Of a DNA stretch of 64,000 nt, positions 39,400 through 48,679 are shown piece after piece. The position numbers were made by a program, and so were the translations under genes. The first letter of the stretch is position 1. Each line of letters begins with the position of its first letter. The notes under the pieces were generated by a model. It was not told the DNA's origin, did not search any database, and worked only from the letters and a program-made list of their open reading frames with translations. Origin of the DNA: Deltaproteobacteria bacterium (GTDB lineage: Bacteria; Myxococcota_A; UBA9160; UBA4427); NCBI GenBank assembly GCA_029261835.1, contig JAJDAO010000061.1, positions 100,826 through 164,825 of the forward strand, written 5' to 3'.

Positions 39400-40604
39400 T
39401 CGACCAGTATCGAGGGAGTCGCACGCGGAGGCAATGCGAGCGACTCGCGCCGCCGGCTGATGACGACCTCACTGATCTCAGCCGGAGCGCCCAGGCGCAT
39501 GGGCGGCCCCCAGAAAGCGGTGCCCCGGCTCACGTAGAGCTGCGCCTCACCCCTGCGATGTAGGCCCTGGACGAACGGAATCGCCAGCCTGACCAGATAG
39601 CGAAAGGGCCAGATCTGGCCGCCGTGGGTGTGACCCGAGAGCTGTAGGTCGACGCCGACCTCGGGTGCGCGCCGGAAGATCGAGGGATCGTGCGCCAACA
39701 GCAGCAGTGGTCGCGTGGCGTCGACCCCGGCCAATGCGAGGTCCAGATCCTCTCCGTGCTCGCCGGGAAGAAGTCCCGCGTGGTGGTCGTCGACACCCGC
39801 CAGCTCGACAGTCCCACCCGGCAATTCGAGTGACACGCGCTCGTTGCGTAGGGTACGTATGCCGAGCTTGGCGATCCGCTCCGCCCAGCCGCGTGCGCCG
39901 GAATAGTGGTCGTGATTGCCGGTTACGAAGTAAACGCCATGGCGGGCGCGCAAGCCGGCGAGTGGAGCGACCTCGCTCACCATGCGAGATGCCGATCCGT
40001 CAACCAGATCACCCGTGATCGCGATCAGATCGGGCTCGAGCCGATTGACGCGCTCGACGAGCCATTCGGCGAACTCTCGGCCCAGGATGGGGCCGAGATG
40101 GATGTCGCAGACTTGCACGATGCGAAAGCCGTCCGCCTCTTCTGGCCAGCCCGGGAGCGCGACTTCGATGCGACGCACTGCGGGCTTCGAGAGCCCTTCG
40201 CGCAGCCCAGCCAGCGCCAGCGGCAGCACCAGACAGAGGAGCGCGACGGCTCGCCAACGCGCCACGGTGACATCGACTGCCGGAGCACCGCCAGCACTGA
40301 CCGCCAAGAGGAAGAGCAGAAGCTCGGAGATGGCCAGGGAGAGCAGCAGCAGGAAGGCCACGCCCAGCCAAATCGAGGCGGGCCACGTGATGAAGCGGGC
40401 CAGGCGGCGGGCGAGCAGCCGCTCTGCGATGGGCTGCAGGACCAAGCTGAGTCCGAGCAGCGCGAGCACGCAGAGCATCACGCGGGTGAACGGCGCGGGA
40501 AGATCCAGCGCCACGATCAGGCGATCAGCCACGTACCAGTGGCCCGCAAAGAGCACGCCGATCAGCACGAGCAGGATGGGAATCATCAGTAGCAGCCGTG
40601 ACAT
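39396..40604 (-). CDS. Membrane-anchored metallophosphoesterase (YkuE/YaeI-like)
   Basis: A 402-residue protein with four N-terminal membrane helices (~5-140) and a calcineurin-like phosphoesterase domain (~145-395). Metal motifs are VCDIHLG, AITGDLVDG, VTGNHDHYSG, LLAHDPSIF and LSGHTHGGQIWPF. The YkuE/YaeI family acts on envelope lipids such as UDP-diacylglucosamine-like or glycolipid substrates; the exact one here is unknown. Start 40604 gives a first helix; the frame is open to 40673. Translationally coupled (four-base overlap) to mazG. Confidence 0.9.
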   Translation of the reverse strand: MSRLLLMIPILLVLIGVLFAGHWYVADRLIVALDLPAPFTRVMLCVLALLGLSLVLQPIAERLLARRLARFITWPASIWLGVAFLLLLSLAISELLLFLLAVSAGGAPAVDVTVARWRAVALLCLVLPLALAGLREGLSKPAVRRIEVALPGWPEEADGFRIVQVCDIHLGPILGREFAEWLVERVNRLEPDLIAITGDLVDGSASRMVSEVAPLAGLRARHGVYFVTGNHDHYSGARGWAERIAKLGIRTLRNERVSLELPGGTVELAGVDDHHAGLLPGEHGEDLDLALAGVDATRPLLLLAHDPSIFRRAPEVGVDLQLSGHTHGGQIWPFRYLVRLAIPFVQGLHRRGEAQLYVSRGTAFWGPPMRLGAPAEISEVVISRRRESLALPPRATPSILVE

Positions 40605-40873
40605 CTGAGGCGGAAACCTGGCGCGACCTCGTCTCGCGCGCAACACCTGAGACGACGAGGCAAGGTGCGCCACGCGCCACCGAACAGGGGCTCGAAGCGC
40701 GCTTCATCGCTGGCCTTCACGCGGAAGCCCTGGGCCGTGACCTCGCCCGCTGGGCGTCACGCGCTTCTGTCGCTAGCATTCTCGCTTCGGATCGAGCACC
40801 GACGGGCGTGTGGGCGTCGTGTGCGCTCGCACCCGATTCGAACCGGCTCGCAGCGCATGGATACGGAGCGTCG

Positions 40874-41197
40874 ATGAGTGGCGAGACAGGAGAGCGGCTG
40901 CCAGCGCTGGCGGGACACCAGCGCCGCTACCTGCGCGGGCTCGCCCACGCGCTCAAGCCCACCGTCCACGTGGGCGAGGCGGGTGTAACCGATGCGGTCG
41001 CCGGGGCTCTCGAAGATGCGCTCGAACGGCACGAACTCGTCAAGGTCCGGCTCCACCAACCGAGCGCGAAGAAGGCGGCGGCGGCCGAGCTGGCCCAGCG
41101 AACGGAATCACACCTGTGCGGTGTGGTGGGCCACACTGTCATCCTCTACCGGCGCCACCCCGAGACGCCGAAGATCGAGCTGCCCCAGCGCAGCTGA
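40874..41197 (+). CDS. yhbY: CRM-domain RNA-binding protein YhbY
   Basis: A 107-residue single-domain CRS1-YhbY RNA-binding protein associated with the large ribosomal subunit precursor. The sequence RYLRGLAHALKPTVHVGEAGVTDAV is the conserved core (LR..AH.LKP...IG..G), followed by ALERHELVKVRL and GHTVILYRRHPE. GGAG six bases before ATG 40874 fixes the start; upstream open frame has no homology. Confidence 0.95.
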   Translation: MSGETGERLPALAGHQRRYLRGLAHALKPTVHVGEAGVTDAVAGALEDALERHELVKVRLHQPSAKKAAAAELAQRTESHLCGVVGHTVILYRRHPETPKIELPQRS

Positions 41198-41229
41198 AGT
41201 GGGCCGGGCGACGTGCGGGCAGGCGCGAG

Positions 41230-42219
41230 CTACCAGCCGCGCAGGTCCACCGGCCAGGTATCGACGACCTCTTCGCCCGAGATGACCGCCAGCCGCTCGT
41301 GGCAGGCTACGGTCGGATCGACGTGTGCGGGGGTGATGCGCACGCGATCCCCGACCTTCAGCGGCTGCTCCGGAGCGAAGGTGATGTGCTCGTCGGAACA
41401 GAACCAGACCGAGGCCGCGTCTATCGAGGGATTGCCGTGGTCCATCCCGAGGGCCTTGAGCCCGCAGTCCGCCACGGCGTAGCCTTCGGAGACGGAGATC
41501 ACGCTGGCCCAGAGCCAAAAGGCCTGAACAAAGGGAAGCTCCAGCTTCGCATAGGCGCTGTCCATCAACGCGTAGGATCCGGCTTGGATTTCACTTGCCC
41601 AGCGATTGCAGTCGTAGGTGCCGGTGCCGCCGGCCGAGACCACGTCCCCCCCCACGTCACGCTGGGCTTCGAGCAGCAACTGCATGCTCTTCTCGCAGGC
41701 CTCCTCGCGCTGGCCGCGCTCCGCCACCCCCACGACATGCCCCTCGTAACCCATGACACCTCGCACCTCGAGACCACTCGAGCGGGCCAAATCCGCCAGG
41801 CGTCCGGCCTTGCTCGGCGGGCAGCCGCAGCGAGGAAGGCCGACGTTCACGTCGATCAGAACCTCGCGCACGCCACCATCCGCAGCCGCCCGAATCGTCT
41901 CGGGCGAATCGACCGCCAGCGTCACACGGGCATCGCGTAGCGCGCCGAGCCGGTGAGCATCCAGCACCTCGTTCGCAAGCAACAGGTCGTCACCGAGCCC
42001 CGCCGACGCCATTCCCTCCATCTCGCGAATCGTGGCGCAGCAGAAGCGGGCGTGACCCACCGCGGCCTGGCGGCTCGCCAGCGCGGTGCACTTATGGGCC
42101 TTGACGTGTGGACGCAGGCGCTTCCCGGGCAGGGCCGCCGCCATTGCCTGCAGATTCTGCTGGAGCAGATCAGCGTCGAGGAGCAGCGCCGGCGTCGGCA
42201 GATCATAGATGCTCGTCAC
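41230..42219 (-). CDS. D-threonine aldolase / D-serine dehydratase-like PLP enzyme
   Basis: A 329-residue fold-type III pyridoxal-phosphate enzyme. The PLP lysine is Lys40 in RPHVKAHK; AGGTGTYD is the phosphate loop. Near the C-terminus HVDPTVACH supplies the metal site: His followed by Asp two residues on, the ligand pair reported for D-threonine aldolases, where D-serine dehydratases have His and Cys. I therefore favour cleavage of a D-3-hydroxy amino acid to glycine and an aldehyde. GTG start at 42219 with GAGG upstream. It is 48 bases downstream of an amidase gene; a link is possible but unproven. Confidence 0.85.
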   Translation of the reverse strand: MTSIYDLPTPALLLDADLLQQNLQAMAAALPGKRLRPHVKAHKCTALASRQAAVGHARFCCATIREMEGMASAGLGDDLLLANEVLDAHRLGALRDARVTLAVDSPETIRAAADGGVREVLIDVNVGLPRCGCPPSKAGRLADLARSSGLEVRGVMGYEGHVVGVAERGQREEACEKSMQLLLEAQRDVGGDVVSAGGTGTYDCNRWASEIQAGSYALMDSAYAKLELPFVQAFWLWASVISVSEGYAVADCGLKALGMDHGNPSIDAASVWFCSDEHITFAPEQPLKVGDRVRITPAHVDPTVACHERLAVISGEEVVDTWPVDLRGW

Positions 42220-42267
42220 GTGAACCTCGGCTGGCGCGCCCGGCGAGCAGTGCGCAGCCGGTAGTCG

Positions 42268-43677
42268 TCAGACGCTCGGCCACTCACTCCAGCAATCGGT
42301 CGCGCGCTCGAAAGCCCGCGCCGCCTGCAACACGAGATCGTCGCGATGACGGGGCGCGACGATCTGGAGGCCGACCGGCAGCCCCGCACGTGAGAAGCCC
42401 GCACGCACGGTGGCGGCGGGGTGCCAGGAGAGATTGAAGGGCATCGTGAAGCTGCCGTAGTTGGCCAGCGGCTGAGGTCGGCCCTCGAGTTCGTCGAGAA
42501 AGGGACCGCGGGCCGGGGGCGGGTCGTAGGGGACGGTCGGCGTCAGCAGTAGGTCGTAGCGCCCGAAGAGGTCGGCGCACCACTGACCCAGCTCGGCACG
42601 CCGACGCCGAATCCTGCCCCATCGATCGGCATCCATGATGGCCGCCGCCTTGATGCTTCGGATGAAAGAGCGGCCGAAGTCCGGCTCGTGCTCGGGCAGC
42701 AGCGGCTGGAGCCTGGCGAGCAACTCCCAGGCGCCGCCCATCCCCCAGTCGGCACCGGGCTCGGGGGGGCCACCCTTCAGCACTTCGAGTCGATGCCCCA
42801 GGTCCTCAAAGACACGCGCCGCGTCCTCCACCGCGGCCGCGACGTCTGATTGCACGACCGCGTAGCCGAGATCGGGGGACAAGGCGATACGCAGATCGCA
42901 AGGCAAATCATCGAGGATCTCGCGGTACGAGAAGCCCGGATGCGGCAGCGAGTTTGCATCGAGCGGATGTGCACCGACCACGGCGTCGAGATGCAGCGCC
43001 GCATCTGCCACACAGCGAGTGAGAGGACCATCGACCGAGGTGTCATCCATTATCCAGTGGTCGTAGGGACCGCGCGCGATACGGCCGTAGCTCACCTTGA
43101 GGCCAAAGCAGCCCGTCACCGAGGCGGGGATTCGCACGGAGCCTCCGCCGTCGCTGGCCGTCGCCAGCGACACCACACCGCCCGCAATAGCCGACGACGA
43201 GCCGCCACTCGAGCCGCCCGGCGTGCGATCGAGATCCCAGGGATTGCGCGTGGCGCCGAAGAGCAGGTTCTTGGTGATGGCCGTGTAGCCGAACTCGGGC
43301 GCATTGGTCTTCCCGATCACGATGGCGCCGGCCGCGCGCAGCCGCTCGACCTGAATCGAGTCCCGCTCGGCGACGTTGGCCTTGAACGGGACCGAGCCGT
43401 AACTCGTGACCATTCCCGCCACGTCCTCGAGATCCTTGACGCCGAGCGGAATGCCCTCCAGCGGGCGCGACTCACCGCTGGCAATGCGCTCGTCGGCCAC
43501 GCGGGCATCGTCGAGCAGCGCTTCGCTCTCACGCAGGCTGACGAAGGCGTTGAGGGTCGTCTGGGTCTCGTGGATCCGCGACATCGTCGCGGTCATGAGT
43601 TCCACGGCCGAGAGCTCGCGGGCACGAAGCAGCTCGACGATCTCGCTCACGGGGCGCTGCAGCAGCTTCTGCGTCAT
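42268..43677 (-). CDS. Amidase-signature family hydrolase
   Basis: A 469-residue amidase with the Ser-cisSer-Lys triad: Lys in PLGVKDLE and serines in GGSSGGSSSAIAGG. It is close to the aryl/aliphatic amide hydrolases and distinct from GatA, which is encoded separately at 53002-54456 here. ATG at 43677 has GGAGGAGAG at six bases; the frame is open to 43953 but that extension runs through the next gene on the strand. Substrate unknown; located upstream of a D-threonine-aldolase-like gene. Confidence 0.9.
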   Translation of the reverse strand: MTQKLLQRPVSEIVELLRARELSAVELMTATMSRIHETQTTLNAFVSLRESEALLDDARVADERIASGESRPLEGIPLGVKDLEDVAGMVTSYGSVPFKANVAERDSIQVERLRAAGAIVIGKTNAPEFGYTAITKNLLFGATRNPWDLDRTPGGSSGGSSSAIAGGVVSLATASDGGGSVRIPASVTGCFGLKVSYGRIARGPYDHWIMDDTSVDGPLTRCVADAALHLDAVVGAHPLDANSLPHPGFSYREILDDLPCDLRIALSPDLGYAVVQSDVAAAVEDAARVFEDLGHRLEVLKGGPPEPGADWGMGGAWELLARLQPLLPEHEPDFGRSFIRSIKAAAIMDADRWGRIRRRRAELGQWCADLFGRYDLLLTPTVPYDPPPARGPFLDELEGRPQPLANYGSFTMPFNLSWHPAATVRAGFSRAGLPVGLQIVAPRHRDDLVLQAARAFERATDCWSEWPSV

Positions 43678-43772
43678 CGGGGCTCTCCTCCCGCCGATCT
43701 CCGGCCCGGCACGCGGAGCCGGCGGCGCGACGCGGAGCATACCAGCTGGGCGCCCCAGAGCTGGTCTCCCCG

Positions 43773-44483
43773 CTATCCCCGGGCAGGACAGGAGCGGCAG
43801 AGGAAGCTCTGCGTCAGCCCCCGCTCGCCGAGGCCCACAAAGGCCCGAGCACCACGCGGCAGCGCGACGCCGCAGCGGGCGCAGGCTTGCGCGTGATTGA
43901 GCACCAGGGGCTGCCAGCCAATCACGTCGCGGAACTTCGCGCCGTCGTCGCACTCGCTCGCGCCCTGCGACGCGGCAGACTCACCCCCCGGCCCACCGCG
44001 CTCTGCGTCCGTGGCCTCCCTCGCCGCGGCTTCGTCCGCTCGCGGTTCGCGTTGCGCCGCTCCATGCGAGGCGGGGCGGCGACGACAGTGCTCGGCATTC
44101 TGCGAACGAGGGCGCTGGCGACGACCGCGGCGACGAATCCGATCACGCGCTCCCTCGGCCTCATCCAGGATGTCCTCAAAGAGATCGCCCACGTCGCCCG
44201 AGACGGACTCGACCATCGTGAAGACCTCCTCGAGGACATTGCGCACCAGATTCGAGGCGGGGACCCGGAGATCCTCGGCCAGCCGCCGGATATCGTCGGA
44301 GAGCTGCTCCGATACCCTGGTGTGGAGAATGCGCTCCTTGCGCCCCGAGCGGCGACGATGTGCCTGCTGCTCCGATCTCGGCCGGTCTTGGTGCCCATCG
44401 GAGGCCGACTCACCGGAGTCCGGATCGCGACGGGGCGGGGGGCTGGTTTCGTTGCGACTGTTTCGATTCACCATGTAACACAT
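43773..44483 (-). CDS. Ribbon-helix-helix protein with C-terminal zinc ribbon
   Basis: A 236-residue protein with no family name I can give. After a polar N-terminus (1-48), residues ~50-90 fit a ribbon-helix-helix DNA-binding domain: strand ERILHTRVSEQL, helix SDDIRRLAEDL, turn VPAS, helix NLVRNVLEEVF. An acidic helix and a long Arg/Ala-rich low-complexity region follow, and the C-terminus has a zinc-ribbon pattern (CARCGVAL, then CRSC). A near-perfect 29-base palindrome covers its start codon, as expected for a self-repressing RHH regulator. ATG at 44483 or 44474 are both possible; no Shine-Dalgarno is evident. Confidence 0.7.
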   Translation of the reverse strand: MCYMVNRNSRNETSPPPRRDPDSGESASDGHQDRPRSEQQAHRRRSGRKERILHTRVSEQLSDDIRRLAEDLRVPASNLVRNVLEEVFTMVESVSGDVGDLFEDILDEAEGARDRIRRRGRRQRPRSQNAEHCRRRPASHGAAQREPRADEAAAREATDAERGGPGGESAASQGASECDDGAKFRDVIGWQPLVLNHAQACARCGVALPRGARAFVGLGERGLTQSFLCRSCPARG

Positions 44484-44502
44484 TGTGACTCAATGTATTA
44501 CA
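44474..44502. promoter_or_regulatory. 29-bp palindrome over the start of the RHH gene (candidate operator)
   Basis: TGTAACACATTG (44474-44485) and CAATGTATTACA (44491-44502) are inverted copies matching at 11 of 12 positions around a 5-base centre. It lies over the start codon (44483 or 44474) and probable -10 (TAATAC, complement of 44495-44500) of the minus-strand RHH gene, in an AT-rich island in otherwise GC-rich DNA. The position is that of an autorepressor site. Confidence 0.7.
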
Positions 44503-44552
44503 AATGCAATGCCCCGGCTCCGGCGGCTCCGGCGGCGTTGGCGCTGGCCGGC

Positions 44553-45488
44553 TCAGAGATACGTCAGCCAGTCGCGATAGCGCTCGTCACGTCCCGCCAC
44601 GACGTCGAAGAAGGCGGCCTGGAGCTGCTCGGTGAGGGGACCGCGCTGGCCGCTGCCGATCTCTCGGTGGTCGACTTCGCGGATGGGCGTGACCTCCGCC
44701 GCGGTGCCGGTCAAGAAGATCTCATCGGCGATGTAGAGGTCGTCCCGCGTGACAGCGGCCTCCACGACCTCGAGGCCGCGATCGCGTGCCAGACGAATCA
44801 GCGTGGCCCGCGTGATGCCGTCGAGCACAGTCTGCAAAGGCGGCGTCCGAATGGTCCCGTCTCGCACCACGAAGATGTTCTCGCCCGTGCACTCGGAGAC
44901 GAGCCCGTGTGTGTCGAGCATGACGGCCTCGTCATAGCCATCGAGAAGCGCCTCTCGCTTGGCAAGGATCGAGTTCACGTAGTCGCCGCAGGTCTTGCCG
45001 TTCGTCATCTTGGCGTTCACGTGGTGGCGGGAGAACGTCGAGACCTTGGCTCGAATGCCGCGCGTCATGCCCTCCTCGCCGAGATACTTGCCCCATGCCC
45101 ACGAGATGACCGCCACGCGAATGGCGTTGTCGCCCGGGTTGAGGCCCATGGCCCCGTCTCCGATGAAGACCAGCGGGCGGATGTAGCCTTCGTCGAGGTG
45201 GTTCAGGCGAAGGCTCTCGAGAATCGCTTCGTGCACAACCTCGCTGGGATACGGAATCTCGAGCAGATTGATACGCGCCGAGTCGTAGAGGCGGCGCACG
45301 TGTTCGGAGAGCCGGAACACAGCCGAGCGGCCATCGGCGGTGCGATAGCAGCGAATGCCCTCGAAGACGCCGAGGCCGTAGTGAAGACTGTGGGTGAGAA
45401 TATGGACCTGGGCGTCGGCCCAATCGACGAAGCGGCCGTCCAGCCAGATCTTCTCACCCGTCACGCCTCGGGCGGCGCTATCGCCCAT
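44553..45488 (-). CDS. ilvE: Branched-chain amino acid aminotransferase
   Basis: Transfers amino groups between branched-chain 2-oxo acids and glutamate. The 311-residue fold-type IV PLP enzyme shows KIWLDGRFVDWADAQVHILTHSLHYGLGVFEGIR, the PLP lysine in VNSILAKREA, LVSECTGENIFVV and GTAAEVTPI. The usual glycine in SEG-S/T-GENIF is cysteine here, an uncommon substitution at the phosphate-binding turn. It lies 21 bases downstream of the receiver/J-domain gene, and may be co-transcribed. Confidence 0.97.
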   Translation of the reverse strand: MGDSAARGVTGEKIWLDGRFVDWADAQVHILTHSLHYGLGVFEGIRCYRTADGRSAVFRLSEHVRRLYDSARINLLEIPYPSEVVHEAILESLRLNHLDEGYIRPLVFIGDGAMGLNPGDNAIRVAVISWAWGKYLGEEGMTRGIRAKVSTFSRHHVNAKMTNGKTCGDYVNSILAKREALLDGYDEAVMLDTHGLVSECTGENIFVVRDGTIRTPPLQTVLDGITRATLIRLARDRGLEVVEAAVTRDDLYIADEIFLTGTAAEVTPIREVDHREIGSGQRGPLTEQLQAAFFDVVAGRDERYRDWLTYL

Positions 45489-45509
45489 CTCGCACTCCTT
45501 CGCCGGGAC

Positions 45510-47408
45510 TCACCGACGAAGGAGTCGCCTGACGAGCCCCGTACCTCGGCCTCGGCGCAGATTCATGAGCCGCAGCTCGCGCATGGCCTCGATGCAATCC
45601 GGCCGAATCTGCACGGCGCGAGTAAACATCTTCTCGGCCGCGGCCGTCTTGCCCACCACTTTGTAGAGGCGGCCGAGGAACAGGTAGGGCTTCTCCCGCT
45701 CTCTCGCCAGCTTGACCCCCCGCTGAACGTGCTCGATGGCCTCCTGAACGATCACCACGTTGTCGGGGTGGCACAGGTGCAGGCACCAGCCGTAGTGCGC
45801 GTGATATTCGCCCTCCTCGGGGAACTGCTCGATCGATCGACCGAAGAACAGCAGAGCGCCCTCGTAGTCGCGGTTGCGCATGGCCGCTTCGCCTCTTTGA
45901 AAGGCGGTCTCGGCCGCGAGCGCCTGGCGTCCCCGCGTTTCTTCTCGGCGCTGTCGAGAGCCGCGCTTGCGGAGTACATCCGCATAGCGGGCACGGCGCC
46001 CGGCGTCTGCCAGTGACTCCTGGGCGCGTGAGGCCAGCCGCTTGATCTCCTCCGCGAGCTGTCGGACCGCGCGACTGGCGCCGCGGTAACGGTCGGGATG
46101 TACGCGGTGCACCAGTGCGTCATAGGCGCGTTGGACCGCTTGGTCATCCGCGGTGGTGGGAATACCCAGCACCTCGTAGTGATTCTGACGTCGCATCGTC
46201 TCGGCCATGCGGCCGAGTTCGAGGCGCAGTGCATTGTCCCGCTCCGGGATGGAGGATGAGAGGTCGGGCTCCGGCCAGGCCGACGAGCCGGGCGTCGGGT
46301 CGTCTCTCAGCGCGATCATCTCCGTCACCAGCAGGGCGTACAGCGTTCGGCGAACGGGCTCGGATGCTTCACTGAAATCTCCCAGCCGCTGACCGCCATC
46401 GAGCTGTGAGACGAGCTCCTCCTCTTCGCGTCCGAGATCGATGTCCTGGAGCCGGTAGAACTCGCTCTCGCCGTGAGCCAGGTAGCGGGCTGCATTGGCG
46501 GCGATGTGGGCATCCACGCGCTCGACAGGAAGGTGCCGCCGCACACCCTCGACGACGAGATCGGCCGGGCTGCGATCGAGCGCCAGCGTGGCGCCCCGCT
46601 GCAGCTGCCGCCCCACCTGCAGCTTGAAACGGCCTCGTCTCCAGCGGAAGACCTCGAATAGCTTCTCCTCGGCCTGCTCCCGGAGCGCCAGACTGACCGC
46701 CTCCTCGTCCATGATCTCCATCGCCACGAGGATTTCGCCCTGAAGTCCCTCGCCCTTCTTGACGCGCCGCAGCGACTCGCGCAGCGTCTTCTCGTCCAGC
46801 TGCCCGCGCCGCACCAACATGTCGCCCAGACACTCGGTGACCAGATTGGACCTGACGGCAACCGGGCAACCATCGGAGAACTGAATCGCCTTCTTCTTCT
46901 TGCCGCTCTCGAGCAGCAGCACGCCAGTGACCCGCAGACCGTGGAGTTGGTGGAGCAGCAGGGCGAAGTCGACTTCGCGCAGTGACCCCTCCAGCGGAGC
47001 CGGCTGTTCTCCGCCCGGCTGCACCGCCGCGGGCGCGGGCTCGACGAGGTCGCGCACGCGGCCCAGCAACTGGTCGAGAGGCACCGGCTTGGCCAAGAAC
47101 GCCACCGACCCCAGGGCATCGATCCGCTCGCGGCAGCGAGGGGAGACACGACCGGAACTCAGAAGCAAGACCGGCACCTGGCTGGCCGGCCCCGGCTCGC
47201 GACGAATCGCCTCGAGCACCTCGAAGCCGTCACATTTCGGAAGCAGTACATCGAGCAAGGCGAGATCCGGCGGCTCCTCGCGAGCGTGAGCCAGGGCCTG
47301 CACGCCGTCGTGCGCACAGATCACGCCGTAGCCCGCACCCGACAAGGCCTGCTCGTGAATCCGACAGAGCTGGCGATCGTCCTGAGCGCAGAGAATGGTG
47401 GGGGGCAT
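45510..47408 (-). CDS. Receiver-DUF4388-J-domain-TPR fusion protein
   Basis: A 632-residue multidomain protein. Residues 1-122 are a response-regulator receiver (Asp53 in LALLDVLLPKCDGF; Lys107 in AFLAKPVP). A DUF4388/PATAN region follows (~135-300; LHGLRVTGVLLLESGKKKKAIQF, LGDMLVRRGQLDEKTL). A J-domain (~405-470; HYEVLGIPTTADD, HPDRY near 436) and TPR-like helices (~510-632; AFQRGEAAMRNRDYEGALLFF) complete it. The J-domain suggests recruitment of DnaK under phosphorylation control. ATG at 47408 has GGAGT upstream. No histidine kinase is beside it. Confidence 0.88.
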   Translation of the reverse strand: MPPTILCAQDDRQLCRIHEQALSGAGYGVICAHDGVQALAHAREEPPDLALLDVLLPKCDGFEVLEAIRREPGPASQVPVLLLSSGRVSPRCRERIDALGSVAFLAKPVPLDQLLGRVRDLVEPAPAAVQPGGEQPAPLEGSLREVDFALLLHQLHGLRVTGVLLLESGKKKKAIQFSDGCPVAVRSNLVTECLGDMLVRRGQLDEKTLRESLRRVKKGEGLQGEILVAMEIMDEEAVSLALREQAEEKLFEVFRWRRGRFKLQVGRQLQRGATLALDRSPADLVVEGVRRHLPVERVDAHIAANAARYLAHGESEFYRLQDIDLGREEEELVSQLDGGQRLGDFSEASEPVRRTLYALLVTEMIALRDDPTPGSSAWPEPDLSSSIPERDNALRLELGRMAETMRRQNHYEVLGIPTTADDQAVQRAYDALVHRVHPDRYRGASRAVRQLAEEIKRLASRAQESLADAGRRARYADVLRKRGSRQRREETRGRQALAAETAFQRGEAAMRNRDYEGALLFFGRSIEQFPEEGEYHAHYGWCLHLCHPDNVVIVQEAIEHVQRGVKLAREREKPYLFLGRLYKVVGKTAAAEKMFTRAVQIRPDCIEAMRELRLMNLRRGRGTGLVRRLLRR

Positions 47409-47617
47409 CCGGACTCCTGCGGCATGACAAAGGGCCAAGGCTCTCGGCACGTCGCCATGGATCAGTCCCGATCCCGCGCAAGCACCGGTTTCGAGCCGCT
47501 CACAACTGAGCAATGCCCATTCGGGCTCAGGGCCTACGCCTGCCGAAAAGCAGCCCAGCTCAAGTAGTGTCGACAAGGCCCGGCGACGGCTGGGTGATTC
47601 CCGTCACAATGAGCGGC

Positions 47618-48679
47618 TCAGAAGAGACCTCGAAGCGCCTCCTCGAAAGGCGAACGGATGACGCCCCGCTCGGTCACGATCGCGGTGACGAAGCGCGCCG
47701 GCGTCACGTCGAAGGCGGGCTGCCTGACGCCGACACCGTCCGGGAGGATCACGTGCTCGCCGATCCTCGCGATCTCTTCGCGCCCGCGCTCCTCGATCGG
47801 GATCGCCTCCCCACCGGGCAGAGCGAGATCGATGGTGGAGCGCGGGGCGGCAACATAGAAGGGAATGCCGTGCTCACGCGCCAGCACCGCGACGCCGTAG
47901 GTCCCGATCTTGTTCGCCACGTCCCCGTTGGCCGCGATGCGATCTGCACCGACCACAACGAGGTCGACCTCGCCGCGCTGCATCAGATAGCCCGCCATAC
48001 CGTCGGTACAGACGGTTACGGGAATGCTGTCACGCTGCAGCTCCCAGGCGGTCAATCGCGCGCCCTGCAGCAGAGGACGGGTCTCATCTGCCAACACGCT
48101 CACGCTGCGCCCCGCCTCCACGGCAGCCCGCACGACGCCGAGCGCGGTGCCGTAGCCGCCCGTGGCCAGCGCCCCGGCGTTGCAATGGGTGAGAATGCAG
48201 GCGCCGTCGGGCACCAGTGAAGCCCCGGCACGACCCAGAGCTCGACAGTTCTCTCGGTCCTGCTCGAGAATCCGCTGTGCCTCCTCGACAAGGGCACGCC
48301 GCAGTGAGTCCAGGTCGCTTCCGGGTGCGGCTGTCAGCCGGCCAATCAGCTCGCGCATGCGATCGAGCGCCCAGAAGAGGTTGACCGCCGTCGGACGCGT
48401 CCGCTCGAGGCGCGGGAAGACCTGCGCCTCGAGCTCCTCGATCAGGGCGCCGACATCCGATGCGGCGCTCCGCACCGCCCCCAGCGCGACCCCCATCGCC
48501 GCCGCACAGCCGATGGCGGGAGCACCCCGAATCGCCAGGCACTCGATCGCCTGGGCCAGATCCTCGACAGTCGTCAGCTCGAGGTAGTGTTCCTCTCCGG
48601 GTAGGCGACGCTGATCGAGTAGCTCCACTGTGTCGTCGCGCCAGCGCAACGTGAACCACTGCCCCGCCCTCTCGCTCAT
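47618..48679 (-). CDS. mtnA: Methylthioribose-1-phosphate isomerase
   Basis: Isomerises 5-methylthioribose-1-phosphate to the ribulose form in the methionine salvage pathway. The 353-residue protein shows [15 protein letters not shown], the catalytic cysteine in [19 protein letters not shown] and the catalytic aspartate in [18 protein letters not shown]. It is an eIF-2B-related protein; those motifs distinguish it from eIF2B. mtnN/P/K and other salvage genes are absent from the window. Its ATG overlaps the end of the AsmA-family gene by four bases. Confidence 0.97.
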   Translation of the reverse strand: MSERAGQWFTLRWRDDTVELLDQRRLPGEEHYLELTTVEDLAQAIECLAIRGAPAIGCAAAMGVALGAVRSAASDVGALIEELEAQVFPRLERTRPTAVNLFWALDRMRELIGRLTAAPGSDLDSLRRALVEEAQRILEQDRENCRALGRAGASLVPDGACILTHCNAGALATGGYGTALGVVRAAVEAGRSVSVLADETRPLLQGARLTAWELQRDSIPVTVCTDGMAGYLMQRGEVDLVVVGADRIAANGDVANKIGTYGVAVLAREHGIPFYVAAPRSTIDLALPGGEAIPIEERGREEIARIGEHVILPDGVGVRQPAFDVTPARFVTAIVTERGVIRSPFEEALRGLF

